This document shows positions 42,948 through 55,109 of a stretch of DNA of 64,000 bases, one piece after another. Below the pieces are notes generated by a model. That model had not been told where the DNA came from and ran no database searches. It saw nothing but the letters and a program-made list of their open reading frames with translations. The translations under genes were made by a program, and so were the position numbers. This DNA comes from Hermodice carunculata (lineage: Eukaryota > Annelida > Polychaeta > Eunicida > Amphinomidae): contig OZ026613.1 of the NCBI GenBank assembly GCA_964020975.1, forward strand, positions 117,740,726 to 117,804,725. Direction: 5' to 3'. How positions within the stretch are numbered: position 1 is the first letter of the stretch; the number at the start of each line of letters is the position of its first letter.

Positions 42948-43265
42948 ATGGATGTTAACCAACCAAGAAAACGAAAGTTGTATCCATCTGATGAGCCAGC
43001 TGCTGTCAGAAAAAGATATGAAAAGTTGAAAGCATCTGGAAATGTGAAGCCTACGGGGGCTTTGAAGTATACTTGCACTGACGAGTCACATCTGATGATC
43101 CAGCTGCTGTCAGAAAGAGATATGAAAAGTTGAAAGCATCTAGAAATATGAAGCCTACAGGACTCTAAAGTATACTTGCACTGACGAGTCACAGAAGCTA
43201 GAGATTCAGGACAAAATTGAACAAATCAAGAAAATCCTGAATCCAAAACAATCGAATTCAGTTTA
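42948..43265 (+). pseudogene. Coding-like segment with 104-bp internal tandem duplication, unknown
   Basis: ATG 42948 opens MDVNQPRKRKLYPSDEPAAV, a basic, nuclear-signal-like start. RKRYEKLKASGNVKPTGALK follows, then a segment repeated at DNA level (42985-43088 and 43089-43191, with a one-base length difference). After the second copy a frame continues as KIEQIKKILNPKQSNSV and stops near 43265. The frame is lost in the duplicated unit. Further right (about 43370-43520), HLCQIKICRSCNGGNLGTQA resembles a cysteine-bearing segment, possibly of the same protein. The family is not recognised; a transposon-encoded protein is likely. Confidence 0.35.
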
Positions 43266-43269
43266 AAAT

Positions 43270-44350
43270 GAACATTTACTTGGAACAATAGTACATTATT
43301 TCACAAGGAGCAGCCTACCACTTCAAGCCAAGGTACTACAAACCCTGGCCCCCAGACTACGCATCACTTTCGTGGCATACAGCAGACTGTTGTACCACTT
43401 GTTGTTGCGACAAGATCATCCGTGAAGCATTTATGTCAAATAAAAATTTGCCGTTCATGCAATGGAGGAAACCTGGGAACACAGGCATTCAACATGAGAG
43501 GGCATGTGGCGATGTTTGAACCCAAATGATGCCCAACATGGAAGAGGGAAAAACAAAAAAACTTGATTACCGACTTCAGGTTTCATTGAATCTAATGTTG
43601 CGAACTTCAAATTTTGACTTTCACTTAAAACCAGTCATGTGCAGTGAAGCATGGACTCCTTAAGATGGTCATTTTTCTGTTAAAGGTGTACCAAAAGTAT
43701 GAAGATAAAATATATGATGCTGAAATTCCAAAATATTTGTTCATTATTTAATTATGTACAAGTAAATAAGTGGAGAGTTATAAGTTTCGAGTAGTTTAGT
43801 TCAGGTCAAGGTACCTTAAGGGCAAACCGAAACACTGAAATATAGAGGTACAGTGCATGTACAGAACAACGGCAAACTCAGATATACAAGGGGTATTTAT
43901 AATTTTGAGTTGAGTGGTAAACCCCACAGTTATCATAAGACCTGGGAGTCTACAGTCCCCAGTCAGTAAAAGTGCCCATTTGGTACCAAGTCTGCGTTTA
44001 CCTGCTCAACTGGAGCAAAGAGTAGTTGGTAAACATGGTGGTCCTGCTTATAGTTGTCTCAATACAGAGGCTTCAAGCTGCCGGAACACGGTTTCGAGCA
44101 CTTCCAGCTTCTGTCTAGTATCAAAAAGTCGTGCAGGTCCACTGTAAAGTCCTTCAGTCAAAAGTCCCCAATTATTTTGGATGTCTATACCAGTGCAGTC
44201 TGGTTTGCAACTCTTTCATTGGAGATTCCTGCTGAGTCACCTTGCTACACAGACAGGCAGGCGTCTTCCTGGCAAATTACTTAAATGACTGTTAAAATGT
44301 CCAAGTCTCTGACCTGATCAGGTTCTTGATAGGGTATCCCCCCCCCCTCC
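43270..44350 (+). other. No clear gene; contains a displaced copy of DIRS-like sequence
   Basis: About 50 bases at 44239-44289 ('ccttgctacacagacaggca…') duplicate 44860-44910 within the DIRS-like relic. The rest is unrecognised apart from the Cys-bearing stretch near 43400-43500. Confidence 0.4.
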
Positions 44351-44356
44351 CAGCAT

Positions 44357-46212
44357 ATGCCTGGCATATCAGGTCGAAGCCACAGCAAAGCGATAGCCTT
44401 CACAGAGCACGTGGATGAGTTTACACAGGAAAAGGCAAGATTGGAGGCCACCCTGGGTCCACTACAGGGAAACGAATTGGGGCTCTCATTTGTACCTCCC
44501 TTATGTGCACAGCAGAAGAAAAAAAACTCCTCAAAAAGGAGAGTCATTTTACACCAGTCATGCCCAATGGGCAAATCAGTGAATGACTGGATTCCAAACG
44601 ATTCCTATCTTGGAATTCCTTTCAAACTGGAATTCCCCTCGATCGGTGTTCTTGCACAGTCCATGGTGGAGCTGGGGCCCAACTGCAAGTTATATAAGAG
44701 AGATCTGTCAAGAGCATACTGGCAGATCCAGGTAGATCCAAGTGATATTCACATGCTGGGGTTTACCTGGAGAGGACAAGTTTATGTGGACAGAGTCCTC
44801 TCCTTGGCTTTGGTGTCAGGTTGGCAGCCTTGTGCTGCTAGTGGGTAATGAATGCAATGGCCTTGCTACACAGACAGGCAGGCGTCTTCCTGGCAAATTA
44901 CTTAAATGACTTTGGCGGGGCCGAGGAGGAAGATACAGCCCCTCTGTCCTTCTTTCATTTAAAAAGGCTGTTTTCAGAGGTCGTTTTAGAGGAATCTGAG
45001 AAAAAAGCTGAACCACCAAATCACACACGATCGGCATCATGCTTAACACTGAGGACATGACAATGTCTGTTCCAAAAGACAAAATGGAAGAGATTAGGCT
45101 GATCCTAGAAGCTTGGTCTGGAAAGGCCACTGATTCAAAGCCGGAAGTACAGTCAATCATAAGGAATCTACAGTTTTCAGCAAGATGCATCAATCCTGGC
45201 TGGGTGTTCCTCTCCAGAATGCTGGAGCACCTTAGAACCCTGGCAAACGTCCGAGCGGACAAACAGTTACCACTACCATCCTTCTTCCTTAAGAATGTAG
45301 TGTGGTGGTAGATATTCGTCACCTCCTTCAATGGTGTGTCCATCATACCTAGAGATGGGGTGGTCCCAACCTGACACGGTCTTTGTCACAGATGCACGCC
45401 TTGTTGGGTGTGGTGGAATAAAATAGGATTCCTTTTTTCACAGAAAATACCCCCAGAACGTGGCACAGATGGACTTCCACATCAATGCACTGGAGATGTT
45501 GACTATTGTTGTTGTGCTAAAACTGTGGGGTTTCCAGCTCAGTGGGGAAATGTTCCAAATATTCTGCCTTAACAAGGCCCCTGTTCAAGTGTTATACTCA
45601 GGATGTACTAGGGATCCTTTTCTGGCAACGGGCGCCCAGGAAGTCGCATTCACTTCCGCCCAGAATCAGTTTGAAATCAGGACTAAGCGTTTAAAATCGG
45701 GCAAGAATAGGCTAGCAGACCTGCTGTCAAGATGGGATTTAGATGTAAGAAACCAGATCAAATTTTACAATGCTTGAGGCCTTAGGCCTACTGACAAACT
45801 AATAGTTCTAGGGCAACAGTTCAGTTTTTAGCAGACTTGTAAACTTGCGTTATACACATCTATTTCTTTTCAGAACACCTATTGAAGCTCATCGAGCTAC
45901 TAAGGGCAGATCCAGAGACTCTTGCTTTTAATATAGGAACAACAAAGAGCATGAGTTACACAATATTCATTTGTCAAAGTCCTCAGAACAGCAATTAAAA
46001 AGTTCAGCTTAGCTGGATATTTGTTTCCCGGGCACAGCTTCCGTAGAGGGGGTGCCACCACAGTCTTCATGGCTCGGGTCCCTGGCGAATCAATACAGTT
46101 ACAAGATGACTGGGCTTCAGACAAGTGCGTCAAGTATTTACACAGTGGTTTGGACTCAAAACCCTCAGCTGGTTGCAGGTTGAGAGAATATATTTATGGA
46201 CATTTTGACTAG
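44357..46212 (+). mobile_element. DIRS/Ngaro-type retrotransposon relic: RT, RNase H, tyrosine recombinase
   Basis: Parts occur in order on the plus strand. Reverse transcriptase has KRRVILHQSCPMGKSVNDW, YKRDLSRAYWQIQVDP (palm Asp) and a VFLANYLNDFGGAEEED stretch (catalytic 'YxDD'-type box). An RT-thumb/connection region has KMEEIRLILEAWSGKATDSK and SRMLEHLR. RNase H has DFHINALEMLTIVVVLKLWG and ends LADLLSRWDL. The tyrosine recombinase C-terminus has FPGHSFRRGGATTVF (the H-x-x-R motif) and a DDWASDKCVKYL stretch. This gene set defines DIRS-like elements, which integrate by recombinase rather than DDE integrase. The relic is about 1.9 kb, broken in several places and old. No terminal repeats were identified. 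Confidence 0.85.
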
Positions 46213-46716
46213 ACTCGGCCGTACATCAGTCAATAGGGTAACTTCATAGTACAGAGTAAGGTGTCGGCAATAGCCATACACTGCGGTGATCTGCAATCAC
46301 GGTGGTTGTATAAGGTTCTGTTTGGATTTATGTATATATACTTTTTTCACATGGTGTTCTCAGAGCTTACAGGCAGTTGCCCACACTTTATCATTCAGTG
46401 CGGGCTTCAGGTTTTTTTCTGTTTCTGTTCTTTTTGGTAGCTTGGCAGTCAAATTGCCCTCATGGGTTAATGCTTTACACAGGTTTTGTTCAATTTAACT
46501 CACTGCTTTTGTTACCTGTTGCGTTCAGGAGGTTCTGCTGACTTGGCATTTTCCCTGAGGCCATGCAACCATTTGTAGATGAAATTTTGCTGCCAAAGAT
46601 TAATAAAATTCGTTAAATGTACAGTTTTCTCTTTTTGTTTTTACTTGAAGCCAGAACTCAGCTAGGGTTGAAAATTTTGGTTCTTTGTTATGCACAAATA
46701 CTCAGGACTTGCAATA
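46213..46716. other. No recognisable gene
   Basis: AT-rich sequence between the DIRS-like relic and the mariner fragment. No domain was seen. Confidence 0.4.
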
Positions 46717-46838
46717 ATACTGACCTGCTGAGACAGTTGCGTGAAGCTATCAAAGCTAATCGATGGGGAATGCTCGCTAAAGGAGTCCTGTTCTACCAAG
46801 ACAATACACCCTATTCGAAAGTCCCATGCCATATTTAG
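46717..46838 (+). pseudogene. mariner-type transposase fragment
   Basis: The plus frame reads LLRQLREAIKANRWGMLAKG and then VLFYQDNTPYSKV. This is the central mariner transposase segment preceding the second catalytic Asp ('GVLFxQDNAPxH'). Here the usual Ala and His of that motif are Thr and Ser. Only about 40 residues survive, and no inverted ends were located. Confidence 0.7.
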
Positions 46839-46839
46839 A

Positions 46840-48479
46840 ACACTACTGACCTCTGGTGACAGAAACCAAAATGAAGCTGTGGTGGACACCAATTCATGTC
46901 CCCATTCACTTACATGTTAAATTTGCTTATTTTGTTAGCTCATCTCTATTGTTGATTTTGAATATAACCATTGTGTTAGGAAAACTCTAGGACTACAACA
47001 TATGGAGGAAAGTCTTCAGTACTTGTACTTTTCCTAATTGCCGCTGATATACATCTTACTGAAATTTTGATACCTGGGTACAGTTGGACCCAAAGCGAGA
47101 AAACTGAGTTGACTTTCTGAATGTATACACCCTAGAAATTTTCCAGCAGCAATAGTTTAATCAGATATGGGCTTTAAGGATACATAATTAGCTGTCACAG
47201 GTATATTTATTCTAAAGCTCAGTTGACTTGTTAATGGAGCAAACTGATCAGTGCAGACCACTTTTCTTGTCAGTACTCACAAAAATTTCGATGAAAGGTG
47301 TTGATTGGACCTTTTTTTTTTTGAAAAATATATATTTTGATGTCCCAAGTAGTACAAAACACACACCCGAAATGAATGGCTGATTCTAAAAAATGAATTC
47401 AATAGATTATGCTTTGTAGTAAGATATATAAAACATGTTGCCATGAAAACTTATTTCATATTAACACACTACATCACAGTAACCAGGGCCATACCCAGGA
47501 TTTTATTTCAGGGGGGCATATGAGGTAAAAGTGGGGCCTGCGAGGGTATAGAGCTTTTGCCAAGAAGTGATGTGTTTTAGTGGTCTCTGGTGCATTCTGA
47601 GACAAGAAAAGTGATATTTAGGCAATACAGAATTTTTCTTACATATTTCACATTTATTCATAAAAAGCATTTATAAACAGGTGTTGATTCACTTTTATTG
47701 GAGATAAAATGCTATGTTATGTTGTATCACAGATCAAATGAAATAAAAGAAAATAACATCTAAGGCATCTATTTCAGTAGTGAATGGTTCAGTTTGGGTC
47801 ATTCGGCAAAACAGGATGTTCTATGTTTTGATTAGCGCTATAGTTCCACCCAAGCAAAAACTAAGATACTTTAGAACTTGCAGTGCTGCCACTTTATACT
47901 TTTTTAAAAGTATGATGCTTTATTTTACCTGTTTTACTTTTTTATACTTTATTTATACTTTTTTCCCTGAAATACTTTTTTATACTTTGGGGGGCGGGGG
48001 GGGGGGGATTTTTGAACTTTTGATTGGATCTCAGTTAAATGTTAAGGGTAGTGTTTAAAGCATTTTCACAGCCTTTCTGAGTGTCTGGTTAACAAGAATG
48101 ATGAACTATCTTCCCACTGAGTGACAACCATGGGTCCATGTCACTGTTTCATTTTTTCAAAGGGTCCCAACATTAGGGGAGTCAAATTTTTTGTTGTCCT
48201 TTGCAAAATTAACAAAGAAAATATAGGAAGTTTGGACCCTTTGAATTTTGCTGAGGGGGTATTTCATTATATGAAAGGGTAATATACCCCCATTTGGGGG
48301 TTAAAGGAAATCTTGCATGTTTTGCTGTCAGTCATCATGAGGATCTGGACCATGGACAGAGATACCTGATGCATAGCCAAGGTCCTGGTGCCCATCAGAC
48401 ACAGCCAAAAATGCACTTTAAGTGGTACAACTCAGCATGGAAGTCTGTTCTTTGTTCATTACAAGCAACTATGGGTGAT
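46840..48479. other. No recognisable gene; homopolymer and 'tatactttttt' motifs
   Basis: Repeated 'ttatacttttttta' motifs (47895-47990) precede a G run (47989-48007). A 12-base piece near 47881 (cagtgctgccac) recurs inverted near 50497. Nothing coding was recognised. Confidence 0.45.
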
Positions 48480-50382
48480 TTTTAGCTCAACTGACTTGTC
48501 AGTCAGCTGAGCTTATATGGTTATTAGGCATCCATCGTCCATCTTTTGCTGTCCACGATTCACATTTTCGACTTCTTCTCCAAAGTCATTGGCCAGATTT
48601 ACCTCAAACTCGGTGAGAATGTACCCAGGTCCCTACCAGGTTTGTACAAATGGTGACGGTCCATTGATTTTTGGTATTTTTATGAACTTTGGGGGGGGGG
48701 GGGGGGTAGGGCAAATCCTAAAATAAAAATCTTCTCCAAAACTGCTTGGCCAATTGCTTAGAAAGACTTCTGGGGACCTGTAGACCTTAATTTGTTCAAC
48801 AGCTGGCGCAGTAATTTTACAAATTTTTTTTATGTAAAACCGTGTTTTTGCTATTTTCGACTTCTCCAAAACCATCACTCAGATATTGCTGGAACTTGGT
48901 GGAAATGTTCCTTTTAGAAGGGCCAAACAAAGGTGTTCACAAGGTGGCGATGCTATTGTAAAGATTTTAAAAAAAATTCTTTTAAATTTTCCTGTGATTT
49001 ATAATTTTTACAGTGATTTGAGGTGTTCAAGAACGAGTATAAAATCTTATGCATTGGGACATTTAGAACTGACTGCTTATGCTTGGGCCATCTGTGTGCA
49101 TCTTGAGTTTCATCAGGCCAAGTCCAAAGTAATTTAATAATGGTGTGATCTCGGGTAAGAGCACAGTGTCATCATTTGAAAGTTGAGTGATAGTGTTGTC
49201 TCTCCTAGAGTCTGGCACAGTAATCTTGACCAGAAAATAGAACGACCTAAGTGATGCAGCAATCAAATGATACAAGGCGAAGGTCGTCAGAACTTTCGGC
49301 CAACGAACATTTCCAAATTATATACAAATCATGCACATAACATATGTGTGAAGCATGCAAAGTCTATTTTATATACAATTTATATAGATTATTAAGTAGT
49401 GGTAGTAAACATCTGCCTTGTTGAAACTATGTAAGACTAAGTCAAAAAAGGCTGGCTGTGAGTTTCGTCACCCAGGCAATATTGTGCCTTGGGAATAAAA
49501 AGGAATTGTAATTGATATATATGGAGTGTGGAATTAATAAACTTGTCAAGTTTTCAACGACAAAATCTTTATTTAAGTATTTCACACTATGAATCCCTGA
49601 TTTTTTAATGAATTTTTCTATTCCGGTACTGAATTATCGGTTAATTCATACATTGCTATTGATTAGTATGTAAGTGAATGGGGATTGCAATGGTAATTCA
49701 CATTTTGGACTTTTTCTCCGAAACAACTCAGATTTTTTTTTAGTTTTTGGTTCATTTTTGGCCTCCTAAACCATTTTATTCAAAATTGCATAGGAACACT
49801 TCAAAATTATATACTATTAAGAAGACTTGACGGCATGACAGCCAGAGTTACACAGTACATGAGTGATCTTGACTTCATTGTCTAGGTCACAGGGACACTT
49901 AAGTTTATTTATTCTTCAGATGATAACTTGAGAACTATTTGTTCTACTTTCATGTTTTACAGGGTCATGCGATACTCTCTTTGAGGGCCACACACAGACA
50001 GTGCATGAGTGACGCAAGGTCACTGGACAACTGACACGAAATTTACTGCTCACTTGATAACTTAGGATCTATTTTTAGTAAGCTAGGACCTTGATGTTGC
50101 ACATGTTAATGTTTCTCTATGAAGGTCAAGCTCAGACAGTACATGAGTGACCTTGATCTCATTTCTGAGGTCACAGTGCAACATACATTTATTTTACTCT
50201 TCAGTGCTATAACTTGAGAAGTACTTAAACTGGGACTTTGATGTTGCACATGTTAATGTGCTACCATATAAGACTTACTCAGTACATGGGTGACCTTGAT
50301 CCTATCCCAATTTTACAGAGCCACAAATGTGATGAATCTCTAGCTCAGCTAAGCATTGGCTGTTCACACAGCTCTCTTGTCA
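48480..50382 (+). repeat. Large dispersed repeat (family A), copy 2
   Basis: It begins 'tagctcaactgacttgtcag', 'tcagctgagc' and 'catcgtccatcttttgctgtccac'. It runs through two or three 'ttcgacttcttctc' blocks with a G run (48689-48706), and ends with 'agctcagctaagcattggctgttcacacagctctcttgtc' in the same layout as copy 1. Between about 49020 and 49590 it contains unrelated sequence, probably another insertion. Short pieces resembling the family also occur inverted near 54480-54590 and 54940, and forward near 56820-56900. Confidence 0.65.
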
Positions 50383-50389
50383 CAGTATA

Positions 50390-51064
50390 ATTTTGCTGCA
50401 ATGCCCGTGAGTTGCTTCAGATTTATACTTTTTTATACTTTTTTTCTGAAAATTTATACTTTTTTAAAGTTAAAGTGGATACTTTTTTTGTAATCAGGCA
50501 GTGGCAGCACTGAACTTGCTCTTGTGGTCAGTCGGAAATTCTATCTTCTCTTTGATGCATCTATGTGATTTCACCAAGTAGTTTTGATTTTGAAGAATCG
50601 GTACTATTTTGATTTATGTCTTGTAACATCCTCTAATTATTTGTTGTGATCTTATTGGTTTGGAACATGTAGCTTAAACATTTCTCAGTATGTAAAAGTT
50701 GTCAATTATTAACTTTATGATGAAAGTCCGCCCTCAACATACACTTTGTAATTTTATTGGGTAAAAGATGTGGAGGCAGGACTTTCTGATTTTTGTTGTG
50801 CAGAAGAGCAGTGGGCTCCAGGACACCCTAGCTGTAGACGTCAACTAGGCGAACTGGGGTATGGAACCATGTGGAATAGAAGGACAAGTATACATTGAAG
50901 GCAGAAAAACGTGATTCATCATTATATAATTAACCCAATCCCATCACAACATACCCCATACCCCATAGCCCATACCCCATCCCCCCATAAATTAAAACAA
51001 AAACAAAAAGAAAGTTACTTTATTGAAATGAACTTGTTACTGTACAAAAACAAAGACATGATAA

Positions 51065-51120
<56 letters not shown>

Positions 51121-52240
51121 AGAGAGACCAACGCAGTATGCAAAGTAACAATCATCCTAATCAGGTGTACAACCAGACTATAGGCATACTTATGTACAGA
51201 GGATATATTATCTTGTGCTTGAGTATCAACACAAGGAATGGGCACCTGGGCATCCGACCAGATTCCAAACATCAAGTTCAGAATAGAGGCCAGGAGGTCT
51301 TTTTGTAAATGCAACAGGAGGCAAATTAATATAAAAAAAAAAAACTCTCAAACAAAACAAGCTCGGTTTTGCTTTGTTTTAGATGTGAGCAAGGTTTAGA
51401 CCATTAAAAATTTAGGGTCTAACACATCATGATTATATGTGCATATAAACAGTCAGAAGACAACGCGATAAAAACTTGTGACTCAAGTCTTCCCCAATGT
51501 ATGGCCCATTGCTGGTGTTGCTTGCAAATCTAGTATACCCCCATGGTTTATTGATATAAGAACCAGCCAACAGGGGCTTCTATCATCATGTATACATCAA
51601 ATAGGGAGTATATAGAGTTACATATGGTGCATACTGACTGAGGATAGATAATGCGTTCACTGTGGCTGGGCAAGGATATATATATATGTGACTGTATCTT
51701 GCATAATTAAGTATTAATTATTGTAAGCCCCAAATGTGGACCTTGTCAGCGGTTGGGGGGGGTGGGGTGGGGTGCGTGAGTTACCATGAAATATGCTCCA
51801 GAATGTGCCATTTTATCATCAAATTTCCAAAAAACTTCCCAAATGAGGCGGGCCTTTTTAGTAAGAGTGGGAGTTCGTTAATGACTTAGTATTCACTCTA
51901 ACCACCTGACAAGCTTTATACAAAATATTTATCTGAGTCAACTCAGTGCATAAGGCACTGTTGGGGAATGTCTTTGTCGAATATCGTCAAACATATTACG
52001 GGTAGAGTTGTCAATTCATCTACCATCTGTAGGATTGTGCTGTAAGCACATTCAACGGAAAAAAAGGGTCAAATTTTAATTTGTATTAATGGGATGTATT
52101 CATATCTAAATGCGGTCCTACTCTAACACCTATTGAGCAAAAGCGGGAGCCACTGCATCAGGGCAGATCCATGTATTTATTATGGTCAAAAGTACTTTCT
52201 CAACAAAATGAACAACACAAACACACAATAATCATAAGAA
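50390..52240. other. No recognisable gene; (GA)n tract
   Basis: A (GA)n microsatellite spans 51070-51127, a 'cccatacccc' run lies near 50940-50985, and G-rich sequence near 51754-51774. Otherwise unique sequence without conserved frames. Confidence 0.45.
51070..51127. repeat. (GA)n microsatellite
   Basis: About 29 GA units with one GG interruption. The R/E-rich ORF across it is an artefact. Confidence 0.97.
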
Positions 52241-52251
52241 AATGTATTAAC

Positions 52252-52340
52252 ATATATTTGGTCGAGTGGATATGTGCGTATTCCATTTCAGCTAGGCGAC
52301 TGGTGCCAAAGGTTGCAGGTTCAAGTCCCGCTCGTTCCGA
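52252..52340 (+). ncRNA. tRNA-like SINE head or tRNA pseudogene
   Basis: An A-box-like TGGTCGAGTGG (52259-52269) is followed at normal spacing for a class II tRNA by a B-box GGTTCAAGTCC (52318-52328). These are internal RNA polymerase III promoter elements. Acceptor-stem pairing is not convincing, so a tRNA-derived SINE or a decayed tRNA is more likely than a functional gene. Confidence 0.4.
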
Positions 52341-52344
52341 ACAT

Positions 52345-54639
52345 GAAATATAATGGATGCCTAAAATAATTAGAAATGGGCTCTCTTTTGGTTAAAAAGG
52401 TGTTATTTATGGATGTTTATGTCGTATATAATACAAATCTGCCCTGATCATGGAAGCATCAGTCTGTTGCCCCGGCAACACAGGAAGTGAGCAGGATCGC
52501 CGTTAAATATATATGTCTCCTATTAAGCATGCGTCAAAAACCTAAATGTGGCCCATCTACCATAGTATTATAGATAGAATTACTGATCCAACTTCTGTTC
52601 GTAGGTTAAACCAAAATGAAGCTAACATAAGGTACGCTTGGGAAATGTAAGTGTTTGACAACTTGAGCCATTCAACTATCAGTTCAAATGATTCTGCTTC
52701 AGGTACATTTAGTAGGACATACTCTTTTAGCTGTGACCCTGCTCCTCCAGTCCACATTGGTAGCCAACACATCTAGGTCTCATAGACAGAGAATGCCAGC
52801 AAACATCTCGAAAATGTACTTTTTCTCCGAAACAAGCGACAAAGTCTATACACTATAAGCCTCCTGTATGCTTTGAAAAATACGAGAATAACTTCCCCTA
52901 AGCTTGTCATGTCAGTTGTCACTTTTCATGGGAAAAACACCTTTGGCTCTGCTAACCACATGGATGTGCTTCTTTTCCCTGCGCCAGGATGGGTGGCAGC
53001 ACAGGCCCGCAGTGAATATGAATACATTTAGCTCCTATTGTCATGGGACAAAAGTTTTTACATCTTTAATAATGTTAGTTTTTCAAGGCACACAGACATA
53101 TTTGATAGCAAGCAAATCTTATTTTTTTAGTTCTTTGTGGATTTTTATGTACTAACCTTCCACGTACCTAATGTAGAAAAATAAGACAATTTTAATGATT
53201 TGAATTTCAACAAAATTTTACAGGTACTATTAATTTTGGGTGAAAATAAATATTTCCTGCACAAACAAAAGTATTCTACTCACACAAGAATTCCCATGAT
53301 GCTGGAGTGACCATAAAGTGTGACATATATGTGTGTCTAAATAATGGTGACATGTATTGACCCAGTTATGAATGACCAGAAGACATTTTTCTTTCAAAAT
53401 CGGATTTGTTTCATACTTGGGCAACAACAACAACGGCCCCCTTTACGTTTTTAACTTTTATTATGTTTTAATAACAGTATTCCACAACATTTTGGTTTCC
53501 ACCTGAATCAAGTGACCCATTTATAATACCGAATATGGCAACATTGCACTTGCGGGTTGTTTTGCGCACCGTTCTATTCATTTCTGTCCAACACTGTCAG
53601 GGACTTGGAGATTTGCCGGCAATTCCAGTTGAAACTTTTGAATGCTGCAATGTGTCTTGATGCTCTAACACATGGTCAATGAGTGCATTAAGCCTCCGGG
53701 TCTATGCAGTTGCAGAGTTTGCTCATTTTCATATGCAGCATTGCCCGCGGAGCTGCTTTTTATTTGTGTGTGTGGGGGGGGGGGGGGGGGAGGGGGGTTT
53801 ACATATAATTTGTTTGGATTGATTTTTCTCTCTCGCTCTCGGGAAAAGGCACTCAATTCGGTCGTAGTGTACTTACGTGTAGCCATGTATCCTTTGTAAT
53901 GGAAAAAGAGCATAAAAAGACACGTGAGCGGGAAATGAGCAAGCTGGAAACAGGGACATAGTTCAGGGCAAGATGGCCACCTGGTCCCCCCTTTGCCAAC
54001 CGGATACTACAGGTGGGCTTTTTGATGGAAATAACCAATGCACAGGCTGTGCACGTCGTTCTGAACGTCTGCCAAGTACCTGTGGAGACATTTCATGTAG
54101 GTCACTTCCACCAGTCACGCTGATAAAGGACGACTAATTTTAGAAATATGATATCCGATTCGCTGCTGGAGTCAAACTACCGACTCTTGAGTTATGTTGT
54201 GGGTTTACATAAATTTGTTTTTGTTTACTTGCAGCGAGGTTCATTCTGACAATGTTGTTCTTGCTGACTTAATCATATCGCATTCATTTTGTACAAAAAT
54301 TGCATGTGAAATTCTTGCCGCTCCTCAATACTTCGCCACTTCTACAACCAAGTCTTGCCCTCGTGTAGCAGCATTTTTGAAGTCCTTGAGCCCAGTGACA
54401 CTGACGACTCCCACACTATACAGGCGTAGTCACTGACGATTTCCCACACTCTACATGAAGAAGAAAAAATAAATAAAAATAAGAAACATCGCAGCGCCAC
54501 CTGGGGACAAAATATGAACTGCGTAACCTCAGGTGACCCTCCATGCAATATCAAAGCAATTGGCCAAGTAGTGCTTGAGAAGTAGATTTTTTAACAAATG
54601 ATTTCAACAAATGAATTTTAAAATCATAAAAAAATGAAA
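52345..54639. other. No recognisable gene; G run
   Basis: A G-rich run lies at 53775-53800. Decayed reverse-oriented family A sequence is visible near 54480-54590. The rest is unrecognised. Confidence 0.4.
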
Positions 54640-54921
54640 AATTAGTGATCCACATCTCTTTCACAAACTTGGCAGAGGACCACCTGCGTAACATTCATGT
54701 GCAAAACCAAAATATCCCATGCAACGGTTTTTGAAGGAAGTTGAAAATGTAAGAAGTTTAACAGACAACGGAAGCAAACAAATTAGTGATCCACATCTCT
54801 TTCACAAACTTGGCAGAGGACCATCTGGGTAACATTCATGTGCAAAACCAAAATATCCCATGCAACGGTTTTTGAAGGAAGTTGAAAATGTAAGAAGTTT
54901 AACAGACAACGGACGCAAACA
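54640..54921. repeat. Two 141-bp tandem units
   Basis: 'aattagtgatccacatctct' starts at 54640 and 54781, and a third unit begins at 54922 but diverges after 'aattagt'. The units differ at only a few bases. Confidence 0.95.
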
Positions 54922-55035
54922 AATTAGTCAGCTGAGCTAAAAATCTCAAAAACTGCTTCGCGAATTTCTAAGTATCACATGGCAACACTTGTAGGAAGTC
55001 CCAGACCTGAATTTTTTCACTTTGTGGCATATTAT

Positions 55036-55041
55036 TGTGTG

Positions 55042-55096
<55 letters not shown>

Positions 55097-55104
55097 TTGT
55101 GTGC
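55036..55104. repeat. (TG)n and (GTGC)n microsatellite
   Basis: TG units pass into GTGC tetramers; read directly. Confidence 0.97.
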
Positions 55105-55109
55105 AAGTT

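Noticed and set aside
47876-50515. Inverted 'cagtgctgccac' ends as a transposon spanning family A copy 2
   Set aside because: Only 12 bases match and the neighbouring sequence does not pair, so it is not supported as element ends.
50911-51314. Arg/Glu and Ser/Leu repeat ORFs
   Set aside because: They are artefacts of the (GA)n tract.
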